A DNA stretch of 64,000 nucleotides, taken from NCBI GenBank assembly GCA_030544235.1, contig CM060461.1, positions 8,005,449 through 8,069,448 of the forward strand, given 5' to 3'. The position numbers and the translations under genes were made by a program. Of the stretch, positions 1 to 14,700 are shown in pieces (position 1 is the first letter of the stretch; the number at the start of each line of letters is the position of its first letter). The notes beneath the pieces are model-generated. The model searched no databases. It saw nothing but the letters and a program-made list of their open reading frames with translations, and was not told the DNA's origin. Source of the stretch: Lepturacanthus savala (lineage: Eukaryota > Chordata > Actinopteri > Scombriformes > Trichiuridae).

Positions 1-388
1 AATTTGAATTCTATTATATTAAATTATTGTAGTGCATGACTAATCAATTGAATACAGTAAGAAGAGAAGATCTGAAATCCAATTTTTATTGGTGAACTGT
101 GCTTCATGGATTAAATCTAAAAGTAAAGGTCAAGCACATTAAACCAGTTAGACCAGGTGTATTATTGTATGTAAAACTAATACAGTAATACAGTTAAATA
201 AATAAAATAAAGCTGTCTTCAAAAATGTAAAACAAATACATCAATTCAGTTAAATAAATAAAATTAATAATTAATTGTGTTAAATTTTTTAACGCGTTAA
301 ATTGCGTTAATTAATCGAGTTAAGGTGTTAAAATGACAGCTCTAATATAGTTAACTATATTAGTTAACTTAGTCTGGATGTGTCTTAC
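1..388 (-). other. Intron 49, partial, AT-rich repeat tail
   Basis: Sequence after the exon 49 donor. Positions about 240-350 form a TTAA-rich stretch with an ACGCGTTAA core ending in TGACAGCTCTAAT, which resembles the end of a common fish DNA-transposon-derived repeat. No second end or target duplication could be shown, so this is a weak assignment. Confidence 0.35.
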
Positions 389-442
389 CTTCTCACCGAC
401 GCCTCCCATTGCACCGATACCACCTGGAGGACCTTGAGCTCC
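389..442 (-). CDS. col11a1: col11a1 exon 49: major helix, last exon in the window
   Basis: 54 bp: GAQGPPGGIGAMGGVGEK. Perfect Gly-X-Y; donor GTAAGA. It corresponds to human GPQGPPGSVGSVGGVGEK (from memory). The next exons (starting around GEPGEAG in human) lie to the left of the window. Confidence 0.94.
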
Positions 443-3400
443 CTGTAGATACATCACAGTCATCAGTGAGTGATTATCCAGTCAGAAATTGTAATATTGA
501 CCATACTAAGCTATAGTGAATCAAACAGAAAGAGTGAATACAAACAGTCATACTCACATTAGCTCCACTGTTACCCTGTGGACCTCTGGGCCCAGGAGGA
601 CCAGGTGGACCCTGTCAACAGACATGGACGTTATGTTCAGTGGGGGGGGGTTAAAACCAAACCCCCTGATACAGGGGAAGCATTGAGTTTTATGCTTATA
701 TTCATGATAAAACCTGTTATAACACTAAGTAAATTATTAGTAGTAGATTATTAGTAAATTGTTAGTAAAATTGTATTTTTATTTGTAGCACAACACAATG
801 TTACTGTTACAGTATGAATATATATCATCAATATCCAAATTAGTTTATTATAATATCAGTAGTAGGGCTGCTACAACTATTTTGCAATTTAATTTAGATT
901 TGAGCTATTTGTGAAATTATTTAATTGGGTCCTTTAAAATCTCTATTGTACACATCTTAATGAATATATGCTTCATGCTCTGAAATGATCCTCAGTGTGA
1001 GTTTATGGACAAATAATTGATCTTTGAACTATTATCTTATTGATCATCGAACTTTGCATTGCGGATAATTTATCTTATTTCAAGATTTGATTTGTTTTTT
1101 TCCCGATTTTGGTCAACTTGTTTTAAGTTTTAACTCAAGTATTTTATCTGTAATAAAACACATTTAGCTATAACAGTAACATAAATTGATTCCGACCCTT
1201 CTAAAGTCACTTCAGATGTTGTAGATTTCTTTTGATACCAGGTTTAAATACATAAACTTTGCCATTGCAGAGATATTCCATATTCATTATCATTTATAGC
1301 AGGAAAACTAAAAAATAGGCCTGGGGCTTAAGTGGTTAAATGAATGTACTTTGAACTGTTAAAAAAATAATAATAATAAATGAAATATCACCAGCTTTGT
1401 GTTGATTCACCTGCGTATGACTATAACTGAATGTCCTTCCAACTTTTAAACTCACCCATAAATGCTACATTGAATGTTTGTTGTAATTCAAGTACAGTGG
1501 AAATTCACTCTAGAAATGAGTGTAGAGTAAAAACCGAACAAATTTTCACCAGCTAAAATATTTGAGTCAATAAATCTTCATAAATCCTCCAAAAAGACTT
1601 CAAATGAATCTGCCAAGTGGCTGGCGGAGTTGCCAAACTTGTCCACCAGCCAAAACTTCAGAACAATCAGCACAATTACCCACCTCGCTGGGTTGTACGT
1701 GAAAATAATGCGAATCTCTGTAAATGAGAAAAGTCACGGGGAGAAAGCTACACTCACCATCGCTCCGACATCTCCGTTCTCTCCCTTCTCGCCGGGGGGG
1801 CCGGGCAAACCCTGTGGAGAAGGGAAATAATTGTTAAAACACAGAAAAAGGTCATTTGAAGCACGACTTGAGTCCAAACTGTACATCAGAAAATATGCTG
1901 ACAAGTTCTGTCAGACCATTTTGTATTGAAAAGTGGGACTTTAGGATGCGATGGAGAACACATTAATACAACCAGACTGCATGTAAACACACAATTAGTC
2001 AAAAAGGACACCTATTGTAATTAAAGGGTATGGGAGGCTTGGGTATAATCAGCCTGTGTAAATTACAGGGTCGGCGCTCCATCCATCTATGTCCATGGGG
2101 AAGTGGAAACAAAAGGGGACAGCACAGGCAGCGCGTATTATCCAGTTTTTGGGATTCAATCATCCTTGACTAAAACAGTATAAATGCAACTTAGGACAAA
2201 AAAATGCAAAGAGAATGAAGGAGCTCTCACTACCTATTGTTGCTTATTGTCTATCTGCATAATTGCCATTATTATTTGTTGTGTTAGTTAAACTCAGATG
2301 ATGGAGCACGCATAATCAATAGGTGGGTGGAAAAGCAGCGGTAATGATAAGTTACCATGAAGCCAAAATGACACGAATATCGATCATTGAAACCACATAT
2401 GTATAGCTTCAGCCTATTCGGGTTGATTTACTGTACCTTTGCGATGGCGGGGAAGGCTAATTTATAACAGATTCTGTCTGGGATTTTAGTCATAGTAATA
2501 AAAGATGAGGGTGGTGAGAATGGAAAAAAATAAAGCTACTTTTTTTTATGAATTATGTTTGGAAGTGACAGAGTTCCTGATGAATGATGAGCTTGTTAGG
2601 CTTGTTTGGATAATCAAGTGGATTAACAAGCTCTATGGAAGAGGTAGCATTAACATAAGGCCCATAAACACACACACAACTACCCTTCAGCACAAATATC
2701 AGAACAAATCAACAAATGTTTACTTAGGATGAGGCATTTCTCTAAACTTTCCCACACTGGCTGCGAACTATAAGGACAATGCTGTAATCAAATCTGATAT
2801 TTACTCTCCTCTACCTCCACATCTTAACCTCTTAGTCAGGGGAATTCATCCACTCAGTGAGGACTCCAATATTTCACAGCAAACACAGCACCAAATGATG
2901 GAAGGCTTTCAAACCGAAGCCATTCATTCCCCATAGTCAAAAATCGTTAATGCTACAGATAATTGCATTGAAAAGCTGAGCTTGCAGGGGCTGCTGTCAT
3001 CTATTGAAGCCAGACATAATTAAAAGAGTGGACATGGAGTGCATTATGCCCAATTAAAAGCCAATTGCACTTAATAACAACGTTATCTGGGCCTATTGAC
3101 CAGCGGGGCTTCGTTCTAATTTCATCCTCAGTGAGTCCTTGGATAATTGACTTTGAGATATTTGTGAGTGCTGTTTCTTTATTCATTGCCACCAAAGCAA
3201 GTTTCAATGATCCAATGAATTTTCTCTTTTGCTCCACGTTCAGACTATTGCAGTAGTGAATTTAGAGCAAAAGTAGAGAGGGACAGTAGCAAAGCTTAGA
3301 CTTAATCTTAATGTTACATACTATATATATATATTAATTCATTAACTGGCATCAATTAAACATACAATTAATAGCTGCAGATCAATGTGTAATTAGGTGG

Positions 3401-6400
3401 AAAATTAAGCTGCTGGTCATAACCCATAATCCTAACCCTAACACACAAAGTATATGTGTACAGTTAAGAACAAACCCCAGACTGCCTAGCTGATTTTGGG
3501 GGTATGTATTATAATTTGTGTATTTTGATACAAGCTAAATGCATGTGTACTTTAGATAGATGAAAAATATCTAAACAAATTCAGGCTACCATCGCAGCTG
3601 GTCCCTTATCTGGGCCCGGGAGCACTGCAGGGGAACGGTATAACTGCATGATAATGATGTAGTCTGAGTGGAAAACCAATGGCAGTCTCTCCGGCCATTA
3701 ACACTGTGGCAAGATGCCAAATGCAAAATGCTAGCAATGGTGATGGATTTTTAGCAGTGTCTATGCTAAGGAAAATCCTTGAGGGGAGAGAAAAAAAACA
3801 ACAACATTATTTGCCCAGGAGCAATACAGAGTGTTATTAGGAGCCGAAGCTGCAATCATAAATTATGCTCTGTTTCAATGTATTGTAAATTATGTAAGGA
3901 GAGATGAATTGTTGTCAGTTTAACGGGTGTGGGGAAACTCGTGCTGCTGCGGCTGGCGTTGACAGAGAGAAAGCGGGACCAGGATACCAGGATGCGTGAT
4001 CAGATTGTCATGTGTTCAGAGAGCGGCACAAAAAAAGAGTCAACACGTGTGTTGATTATCACAACATACTCTGTGCAAAGTGTGCGTGTGCAGATTTAAA
4101 CGTACCTGCAGTCCGATGGGTCCTGGCAGACCGGGGAACCCTCTGGGTCCTTCGTCTCCTTTCTGGCCAAACATACCCTGCTGTCCTCTCGGTCCAGACT
4201 CACCATCGCTGCCCTGTGGAAGGTTAAAGTTCATTAAATCCAAACATCTTTATCCTGATCCTCATTAGCCGGTGATCCAGTGAGCACCCCTTCGACAAAC
4301 AATCATATGTGTGTGGACTTTCTATAGGGACTTCTTTACCCTCTTAATCCTTTTTCAAGGTTATGGAGTGTGTCCAGGCTTGTATGGTAAAAGGCGAGTC
4401 GATGCCCTTATTCAAGCACAGATTAGGGTAGACAGTTACCTTGCAGCTTTTTTCTGAAGGTCATTTTAAATGGCAATTGATCCATCCATCAATTCATCTC
4501 TACACCCACATGTTTGTGCTTAGGGTCAAAAGGGGGCTGGAACCTTTACCAGCATGCACCCTGGACAGACCAACGGTGTATTTCAAGGCTATCTCATATC
4601 TCAGACGCAGCAGACTTCACTGCATTTTGCTAAATTCGGAAATCAGAGTTGATCTGATGATCTGCACTTTGGGCATTCGCTGGAAAATTCAGTTAAACTA
4701 TAAACTGAAAGGAACAAGCTTCAGTCCTTTTTTTATAATGAAGCAACAGTTTTAGGCACTGAGCGAGCAACACAGCAGCACGTCTACCATAACTTCTCAT
4801 TTGGAGAAACAGGCTAGAGTAGCAGGATAGCCACAGGGTTATGGGAAAGATGCTGACTTCTGTGATCTGTGAAGTCAGATGTGCATAGGAATAACAGAGG
4901 ATAGAGAGGGGAGACTACAGGGAAGGAGTGAAGTGCTGACAAACCAGGAGATTTTAGTTCAAACGCATGTCAGCACTTGAAAGTGCTCGTAGAGCTTTAA
5001 CTGGTGCTAAATGCAAAACAGTTTAGAGGGAAATGTAAGGTGATTACAGGTAGCATGAGAACACTTTTGAGCTGAGTCTGAGATATGGCAGGCTAAAGTG
5101 TAGAAGGATTTAGACCAAAACATTTTGGGAAATCTGTATGTCCACACCGCTCCTTTGGGAGATCAGCATCGATGTGTCTGGCTGTCGGGTGCTCATACTT
5201 AGATACAGCATAATTTATCATTCAAAGTAAATATGCAAAGTGTAAGGGTATAGGAGTGTAATCTCCAGAAATGACTGCTGAAATGACTTCTGAAAATACT
5301 GAAATAAATCTCTAAGAGAAGAAATTGCAAAAATGAGTGCATTCAAATCACACTGAAATTCTCCATAAAAGCTTCTTCATGGGCTTTAAAGGAAGAGACT
5401 TTAGGGACATTTCTCTTGGAAAATATGCTTATTTTCTGTCTTGAGAAAATTGACGCCACCCATCACGTCTGTTCAGAGCCAGCATTTGTTCAATCTGAGC
5501 TACTGTAAAAATGTCTCAATCTAAAGTAATAAAAACAGTTCTTATATAGATTTAATAAGATACTAATTAAAACATACTAAATAAAACATATTCATGGATT
5601 GTTCTTTATGTTTGGACTGAGCCAGACTCATTCTGCTGTGTCTAGTTTTTCTGCTAGAATAAGCCAACCTGCTACTGGCTGTCACCTCATATTTACTGCA
5701 CAGGCATGAAAGTGAGCAGTCAATGTGGCAGGGGGTTCTTAATTCCTATTTCAAGGACAATAAAGTTAAACAAATAGAAACCATTTCTATAAGGCAAATA
5801 TTACACATTCTTCCACAAATAGGCATGTTTCCAAATAAAATAGAATAATTATGCTGCAATTGCATCAGGGCCCAGTTCTGGGCCCCCCTCTTTTCTGGGC
5901 CCAGGGTAAGAAGCATGTCCTCCCCTGTTGACGGGTCTGACTATTCCTTTAATCATGAGTCAATGTAATGCATTAACTGTGCAAAAACAAACAAGCAAGA
6001 CTTTAATTTAAGACTTGAGAGTGTTTGTATGGGCCTCTATAAAATTTAAGTATAGCTGATGTAAGTAAATGAAATATGATTTAGCAAAGCAACTTGAATT
6101 TTTCTATACCTAGATGGGGTAAGTGTAAATTATGAGTCACCTCAAGTACATTTTGTTTAGATTGACCACTAAAGAAATATAAGTGGCAATTTCATGACTT
6201 TTGTTTGTTGCACATTACAGCAATTAGAAAAAAAAAATTCTCCTATATTCGCCTATTTAGTAGATATTGCTAAATAAAAAAAACATGCTTGACTTGCAGA
6301 AGAGAATGTTTACCACATCCCGATGAAGCTCAATATCACCCTGCCATAGTGTTTCATTCCAACGGCGCTTGACCTTAGTTGCATCTCGAAGACAATAGCG

Positions 6401-8688
6401 CTGGCGACTGAGCTGTTGTAAACCTCGTTAAGCCTTAGCTGGAGAGGAAATTGGATCATTCATTTCCCCTACAAACACCAGCATTTTCCCCGCATTAAGA
6501 GGTGGGGTAGATATAGTCAAAATGGATAACCGCATTAAGGGGCGTGCAATAATAAAGAGAGAGAGCAGACGATGTTGAACCTATAAAAGCACGAGTCAGA
6601 ATTCTGTTATGAAGGTATGAATACACATGAGCAGACTGACTCACCAAGACAAACAACTGCTAAATAATTTGTTATTCAGCTTGGGTGCACTACCTGCTTG
6701 CGGCAATCCATCTCACCAGGTCTGCTCTAGCCCCCACAGAGCCCTGCAGACGCTGAGTTTTTGTTAGAATGGTTGTTAAGGCTGATAATTTACAGCAATG
6801 AGCTGGTAGTTGCCCTCAGGCCACCAGCTATTGTAGAAACAGGACCTTTCCTGTTGTGTTAATGAGAGGGATGAGTAGAGGCTGGTCTGCAGCATACGAG
6901 GCAGTACTTTCAGCAGTCTGGTTGCCATATGAGGCAGCGAATACATGGAAATGATTGGCAGGCCACCGCGGCATTGTAGGTTGTTTAACAGGATGGTCAC
7001 ACATTTAATCCTCGATATGAATGGAAATGCAATAGAAATTCTTAACTGCACCTGAAATTGATTTTTTTATGTAATACCAATGTAAGTCGTGATTGGTTGT
7101 TAAAAAACTTTCTGCCAAAGAAGAGTGTGAAAAACTGCGGTGACATAATACTTTGTGGGGTCCCCCAATACTAATATCTTACCTGGAGTAAAGTCGTGAT
7201 TAAAATGAAGTTTGTGTAGCATCCCGATGATAAGAGGGTGGGGGTTTTAAAATGAAAGGGGCCTGCAGCCAAAGGTTTTTCTGATTGCAGAGGTGGCAGT
7301 AAAAAGCAATACTGTTTGCATAAATTCTCCCTGACCTGGCTGTAAGAAGTACTTAATTTCTTCCCCATCTGGGGAATAAAAACCTTTCCTTAAATCAGGG
7401 TACCTTGTTGTAACAAGAGCAAAGCCTTCCTATCTCGCTCATTTAGCTGATTATCACGCCATTTGCCAGAAGTAAAAATAAATCAATGGAAACCTGCATT
7501 GCAAAAAACATTTCTCCTAATGGAACATGGCTGGAAACTGTCGGACAACAGGGTGTTGTTTGAAAAGATAAAAAAGGGCAAGTTTTATTTGTCACTCTAT
7601 GACAGCTGTTAATAAAAGTGAACCTATGGGTCTATGATGAGAAATGATACTCACAGCTGGACCAGGAGCTCCGACCACACCCTGAAGACCTCCTGGTCCT
7701 GGTGGACCCTGAAAATACACAGAACAATGAGATATGCAGCCTGGGACGAGATAAAACTGCAGCTCCCTTTTACATAAGGAAACAATGGATGTTAATGGAA
7801 ACAATAACATGCTGTGTGCATCCTAATACATGCATTTGTATAGGCAACGAAAACCCATAGCGACAATTAATCCAATTTTCAATCAATCAAATTATAAAAT
7901 CAAATTTTATTGAACGATACAGATGTTTTAGACAAACACAGAGACCAGATGTGTTTTATTGCATACTAAGGAGCCATTTAAGAAACATAACGGCACTTCA
8001 GTTAATATTTGATATCCTGCAGAGTGTCGAGGGCCAAGGTAACCTCAGATGAGTCATTGCCAAGTAACCTGTGTTCTTTGATTTATTCAGCAGCTCAGCA
8101 CCATGTTCGCTGCTTAATAAGTGAGGGACATTATTTAAAACTCATCATTATATACAAATAGCTACATTAAAAGTAACAAGAGAAAGACAAAAAAAGGACT
8201 TACAAGTTCACCCTTGTCTCCTTTGCTTCCCTTCTGTCCAGGTCCGCCAACCTCTCCCTGTGGTGCAATACAAAGCAGCAGAGCTCACATCTCTCCTCTA
8301 CATCTTAAAATGTTTAGTCAAAGTCCAATATCTTAAAGTGTCACCTTTACCGCGATCAAGCAGTAAATATTTCTCAAGAGATTCTAATTTGATTGGGCCA
8401 CAAAGACCTTGGGCGAGTGTTTGCAATTAATTGATTGGCTCCCTGTCTACCCCCATCGGCACCGTGATTGACAAAACGGCATGATGGGAGACGTGACTGG
8501 GATCGGAGAGGTGTTCTCGTCACAAAACAGACGCGGATCTGGTGTTGAGTGCATTAACGGCTGATGGAGGATTTGCTGCCTTGAGGGTAAATACCACCTG
8601 CAAACTATGTGTGTGCTTTTTTGTTTTGTTACATGTATCCAGTGTTCACTGATAATCAATAAAATCAACTTAAATATTTAATTCAGTG

Positions 8689-8769
<81 letters not shown>

Positions 8770-11700
8770 TGTTTATCAAGACTTTGGTGTGATTTTATAT
8801 GGACAGACAATGGGATACATTTAGGCAACAGCCTAAAATAGCCATCTTCTGACCAAGTAATTAGAATGATTCATCGCAGCACTGAAATACTGATTGTATC
8901 AGTTTGATAAATTGTATTTTGTATGTATTCTGGAAACTCTTAAGGCACAAATCTGATGTTATGGTTACTGATGTAGGAGTACTAACTCTGAGGATGCTTG
9001 CATCTGTTTCATCCTTCCACCCAGTGCGGTATTATGTTTCTGTTTTAATTGTATTTCACCTTGTCGCCGTCCTCTCCAGGGGGACCCTGAGGACCACCTG
9101 GGCCGGGAAGACCAACAGGACCTTGAATGCCATCACGGCCCGCGGGACCCATGGGACCTTTCTCTCCCTGAAAACAGCACACAAACCACGGTCGTTAGGA
9201 AGTGCTGCTTTGTTTTCCTCGAACTTTACAGCATGCTCAGAGTTATATTACAATAAAAATACTTACAGGAGCTCCCTTTTCTCCAGCAGGACCCGGTGGC
9301 CCTTGGGGGCCATTGCGTCCTGTCAGACCAATGGGACCACCGGGGCCGGCAGCACCTCTTTCTCCAGGAGAACCCTGTCACCGATGAACAAAGACGCATT
9401 GCTAAAGTGTGTGGAGGATAACCAGAAAAGTCAATTCCCTGCAGAGCAAGGCAAATCTGTCTCTGTCTCTCTCTCTGTCTGTCTATCTGTCACTATTATG
9501 TTGTTGTAACCTAAGGTTTCACCGACACAGAATAGTCATGGAGTATGAATGATAAAGTATTTTGACCCTGCTGTTAGCTTCAATCCACTAAGATGAAAGC
9601 TCCCATGCTGATGAACAGGCTCTTATCTTTGCAATAGTACAAGATACTCAGCTGCGTTCCTCTGCCAAGGGCTTATTCTAAGGTCTCGCCATTCTTTCCC
9701 ACACTGGTGTGTCTTATTACTGTGCTCTTTACTATGCCCAGGTGGTGCTCGCTGCTGTGCGGGCAGCCCAAATCACTTAAACTGTGACTGTGTCTTTGAT
9801 CAGCAGCTCTTTACAACACCCTCCTACCAGGGACAGTGTCAGGCTGCTTTCAAATAAAACACATGCATGTTAACAAGCCAAAGATACACACATGCAAGTG
9901 CACATACACACACACACACACACGCACCCGCACATGCGCACACACACACCCTGATTCAGCTGCTGATGTGAGCTGCCACCTGGCACTCATATGCCTGGCC
10001 CATTTCATGACAGACAATTGCCTGTGACACACACAGCTCCAAACTGTCATCCACAGGCTGCCAACCTGGCAACACACACGCACATACACACACATACGCA
10101 CATTTATTTGACTCACATAGCTTCACATTCTTTCTCTGTTTCCATCATTTCTCATTTCATCTGTGTTTTTCTCCCACACACGATCAGTGTTGGACAAACT
10201 TCTTTAAAAGTCTAGTTCAGAAACTACCAGCTACTTCACAATCAACCTTTATATGGGCAGTAATAATCACTATTATTGATCACAATCTATCTTATTGACA
10301 AATGAGACAACATTCTCATCAAATTAAAACTACTTTTAAAGAGTAGTTCAACTACATCCTATATTACAGGAAATTATGACAATCTGCGTCTGTACTCTCT
10401 TATTGTTACGTGGGGTACAACTAAACTGACACTGAGTAAAGTGTAGGTGTCTAGGGCAGGCCAATCCTCACTTAGAGAGGCTGAGTTTTTCTTGCACAGA
10501 GGAGAGGGAGCAAATGTGGAGAAATCAGGAAAATACAAAATTTATAGTGAAATTCATTGCACTTGATTGGAGACATCTTGTTTGCAAATGACAGGCGATT
10601 TTAATCAAATAGCAGGTGACTGCAATTAAATGACTAGCTATGGATATTGTACAGCAACAACCATCATTAGAATACTATGAATTTGTAGCTTGTAATTACC
10701 TAACTAAACTACATGACCTAAAGTATTTAACTACGTATACTAGTTATTGAGATTTGAATTTACTTAAGCTATTAGCCAACTACTATAAATTAGAGTTAAA
10801 CTACTAACTAGGAAACGAATAACAAACTACTGTAAAAGTTATTAAAGACTCCCACAATTCTCAATATGATTCTCTGACTAAAAATCTAAATTTCAATACA
10901 TGCAGACAAACATCCAAAGTCTGTGACTTGGCTTGTCACGTTTTTTTTTTCCCCCTCTGTGCTTTTCTTTTATGGTTTTGCCTCTTTCAAACACACACAT
11001 GAAACAGTAACACACACAGATTTTCCCACAGCACAACAGCAGCCCAATCTCTGGCAGGAAATCGTTGGAGGAAAATATTAGATTTCTTGTGTCTGTGTGG
11101 GCACTGCACACCGGCCCCCTTTCTCAAGGAGTTTTTCAAACGCTACCAAATCAGTCCATCACATGTTTTTAGCCAACGACTCACTTTCAAGCCAATTTAA
11201 GAAAACTCTCTCATTTCGCAGTGGAAATGGTTTCGCTCATTCAGAGAATGCCCCCTCTTCTTGCTTTTCATCATCTTTTCATGCGTGCTCTGCATATCCG
11301 CTGTCATCTAATCGGGTGTTGCGCTGTCGCTGGTGAGCAGGGGCAATTATCGGGAGCCCGCGTTTAACGCTTGAACAAAATGTCAGACAGTTCAAAGCTG
11401 CCTGTCAGTCAGTTTTCTGTACAGATTCACCGCTGGAACTCCTGAGGCTTTTCATTGCATATATCACTAACTGAGGCACTCAGAGACAAAGGGAAGAAAA
11501 AATTGCCCCACTTATTTATGGATTACCCTGCCACTCTCTTTCATGGTCGCAAGCTGTGTCAGAGTGAGGCCTATTAGACATTATATGAATGTGGCAATAA
11601 CCAAGAGGACGTCCTTGTGTGTGGTTAAAGGCAAGTAAGTGATGCAGGAAATGCAAGAAAAATGCCCATAACTGCAGAGATAAACATCCTAAATGTATAG

Positions 11701-14700
11701 CGTGTGAACAGTTAACTACAAACTTTCCCTAAAACAAGACACAAACTTCTTTCTTCTCTGTCACAGTTGCTATAGTACCCACTAAATGTGAGTGGAAAAC
11801 ATCTGCAACCTCGTTACTGGGATTCAAATAGTTCATTTTGGTGGTTAAGTAATGATTAAGCCATGCTTCAAACTGATGTTGTTTGTCTCCCTTGTTAATT
11901 TCATACCTAAGAATATCTCACAGCTCTTCAAAAAACACGATAAATCAAGCCACATATTGCTTTTTCAAACACAGGTGCACATATTCATAAGCCCCTTAGT
12001 TTAAACATCGTTCTAAAATTCAAAGGTACATTTTCTGCTGAGCAATATAACAGTATAACAAAAATACATGCAATAAATCTCAGCATAAGAGGGGATTTTC
12101 ATTTAGAAGAAATACTTGTGTGAGATCATAAATCTGCATATTGGCTATCTTCAAACATGGAAACATAAATTCAAACAAAATGAGAAGAAAAAAGAAGCAG
12201 GGCTAAAAGAAGTGTATGGAAATCTTTATCCTAATTATTCAATTAGGTTGCAAAGGTTACCATATATTTTTTCTTTACATGTCATGTTTTATAATTAATT
12301 TATACTGAAAAAAATCATTTAATTACACTTCTCTATGATTCCCTATACTGCAGTTTTCTTCATGTCTGCTGCAGAATGACTAGAGAGAGCAGCGCTGCAC
12401 ACAGCATGTGTAACTCCATTCTCCAAAAGCACAAGTGACTTTTCACTGCAATGTCTGTGACGGGAGAGATGGGGTAACCATAGTAACGGGGTACTTACGA
12501 TGGGGCCACCGGGACCCTGAGGACCTTCTCCTCCCTTTAAGCCAGCTGGACCCTGAAAGCAGAGGAGAGGAGAGGGTTAGATCTTGTTCTCTGCGGGCTG
12601 CCACTCAATGCGCAGTAATCACAGCTGTCAAATGGGTCTTTAAATGTTGCTGTGTGTGTGCATGAGTGTAAGTGTATATACCTGTGTATGAGAAGGCATT
12701 GAAAAGAAAGACATAGTAACTAGCAATTTTGGCCAAATGTGATCTATTTGCAATGATCTATCAAGCAGGGCTAACGTCTGATTTTTGTATATTAGTAATA
12801 ATGGCAAGTTGGTCCACTTCCTTTTTTGACTCTATTCAAATCTGCTGTGTAGCATATCTACCACATACACGTAATTTACAGAGGCAGCAGCCTCATCTTG
12901 CATACAATTTGACAACCTAGTATATAAGGCTGGACTGCATATGAAACGCTAGAGAGCTTTTGATTTGCTTTTTCAAATTGAATGTTTTTATTTTTCCACC
13001 TTTAATCAACTGTTTTTAAATTGTATAACTTTGTTCTAGTTTTTGTTTTTTAATTTATTATTATTTTTTTTAATTGTTTTTCCTTGTTTTTTAATTTAAT
13101 TTTAAATATTTAAATATTTATTTAATTTGAATTACCTCATTGTTGAAATGCACTATACAAATAAAATTGCCTACTTACTGATCAGATCTATCACCAGCAT
13201 CATCGAGATGTTTGTTTCCATGCAAGCTGAAGTTTAGTTATGAGGATGTCATACATACATTAGATGTAACTCAAGATACTGCACACATAAGAAAAACATT
13301 AAAAATACATAATATATACAATGCACTATATTTTGGGTGAAGAGAGTGCTGCTGTAGGAGGGGGTGAGTCAAGAGTTAGGCTGTTTAGAATGTGTTTCAT
13401 TTATTATTTCACTGAGGCAGTTATTATAAAGTTATGTGTAAATGAACCCATTACACATTTGATGTGTGTAAAGTTTGCATTTGTAAATGTATTTTTATAA
13501 TGCTTTTATTTCATTTAGCATCAACCACGTGTTTTATTTTGAAATGGCATATGCAACATGCATACATGAAAGTAAGTTAAATGGGTGATGATGTACAGAT
13601 GCTCTTCATATAGGCATTGTTTAGATAAACTGACCATATACCAGTAATAAATGACCTATTAGCAGTTATACGCTGGAAATTACAACAGTTTAACCGCTGC
13701 CATTGTTGATGCAAAAGTAGTGAAAGTAGTGGGTGGGATTTGCCTAAAATCATCAAGTTCAGTAAAAAAATTATAACTATGGGAGGTGCATAGAAATACT
13801 CATTCATAAAGGAGCAAGATACCAACCCATTTAGATAGGCTGCGGCTCTAATCCACCAGAGAAATATTAGCTATTATGTAATGAATTATCATTATCCTAT
13901 TATGCTGGCATATTTATATTACTAATGCCAAAGGAGTCTGAAACAATATGAAAAAGTAAAGGAATAATAAGGTTCTGAAGCCTGCGGTGGGCCAGCGAGT
14001 TTCGGGTACAGTCCATCTATCTATCTCTGGACCCCTGTCACCGCCTTCAGATCCATGAATGGCAATGCCTGTGCTGAATCATACTGTAGCGCTAGGAGAG
14101 GCTGAGATTGCGTATGGAACACACAGTTCACCAGAGGCAGTAAAGACTTTCATTATAATAACTAATTTACAGGCACCGCCAGAGCCAGGGGGGAAGCAGA
14201 AGCTGCCAAGCAGGCTCTCCACCTCCCCAGCCTCCACAATTTACCACGGTGCAAATAGTAGGCTGGAAGGATCTTTTTTTTTGCCGGACACACAAAAACA
14301 GTTATTTATTGGCTTATATATTGCTACTGTGCCTTTACTCAAGACTGAGAGAGAAAGAGAGAGAGGAGGAGAGTGGAATTCTCTTCCACCCACCATCCAA
14401 TTCTCCCCTACTACTGAGTTTCTGTGCGTACTCAGTGTATTTTCCCTGAAGTCTCTGTAGGTCCTTGTTGGCCCTTATTATTAGTATAAGTATTATTACT
14501 TTGATTTTCCTTCTCTCTTATTTTCCCTATAAGTCTGTTTCCATCTTTTTCCATCTTGGTTTTGTCCCCCCTCTCTGTGACGCGTTTGAATCAACTATGT
14601 TGTGTGTAAAGTGCGTGTGCGTGTGTGTATGCTGCTCTGTGTGCATGCTTATCTAAAAGAGAAATCATTCTGTGTGTGTGCCTGTGTTCCCTCAGCAAAC

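Larger units (their letters stand above)
9375..12498 (-). other. Intron 41
   Basis: 3124 bp. Holds a CTGT/CT-rich simple patch (9459-9491), CA-rich patches (9900-9950 and 10069-10100) and an AT-rich stretch starting CAGTGTTGGACAAACTTC at 10186 that resembles decayed hAT-type fish repeats. The rest looks unique. Confidence 0.55.

Noticed and set aside
868..1100. Stretch starting AGGGCTGCTACAACTA resembling a dispersed fish repeat
   Set aside because: Too decayed to show ends or a duplication; kept only as a remark in intron 47.
3430..3442. CCTAATCCTAACCCTAAC, telomere-like
   Set aside because: Only about two and a half units; too short for an interstitial telomeric repeat.
8904..9509. 201-codon plus-strand open frame
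   Set aside because: It runs antisense through exons 42 and 43. Gly-X-Y coding on the minus strand leaves the opposite strand open, so this is a shadow.
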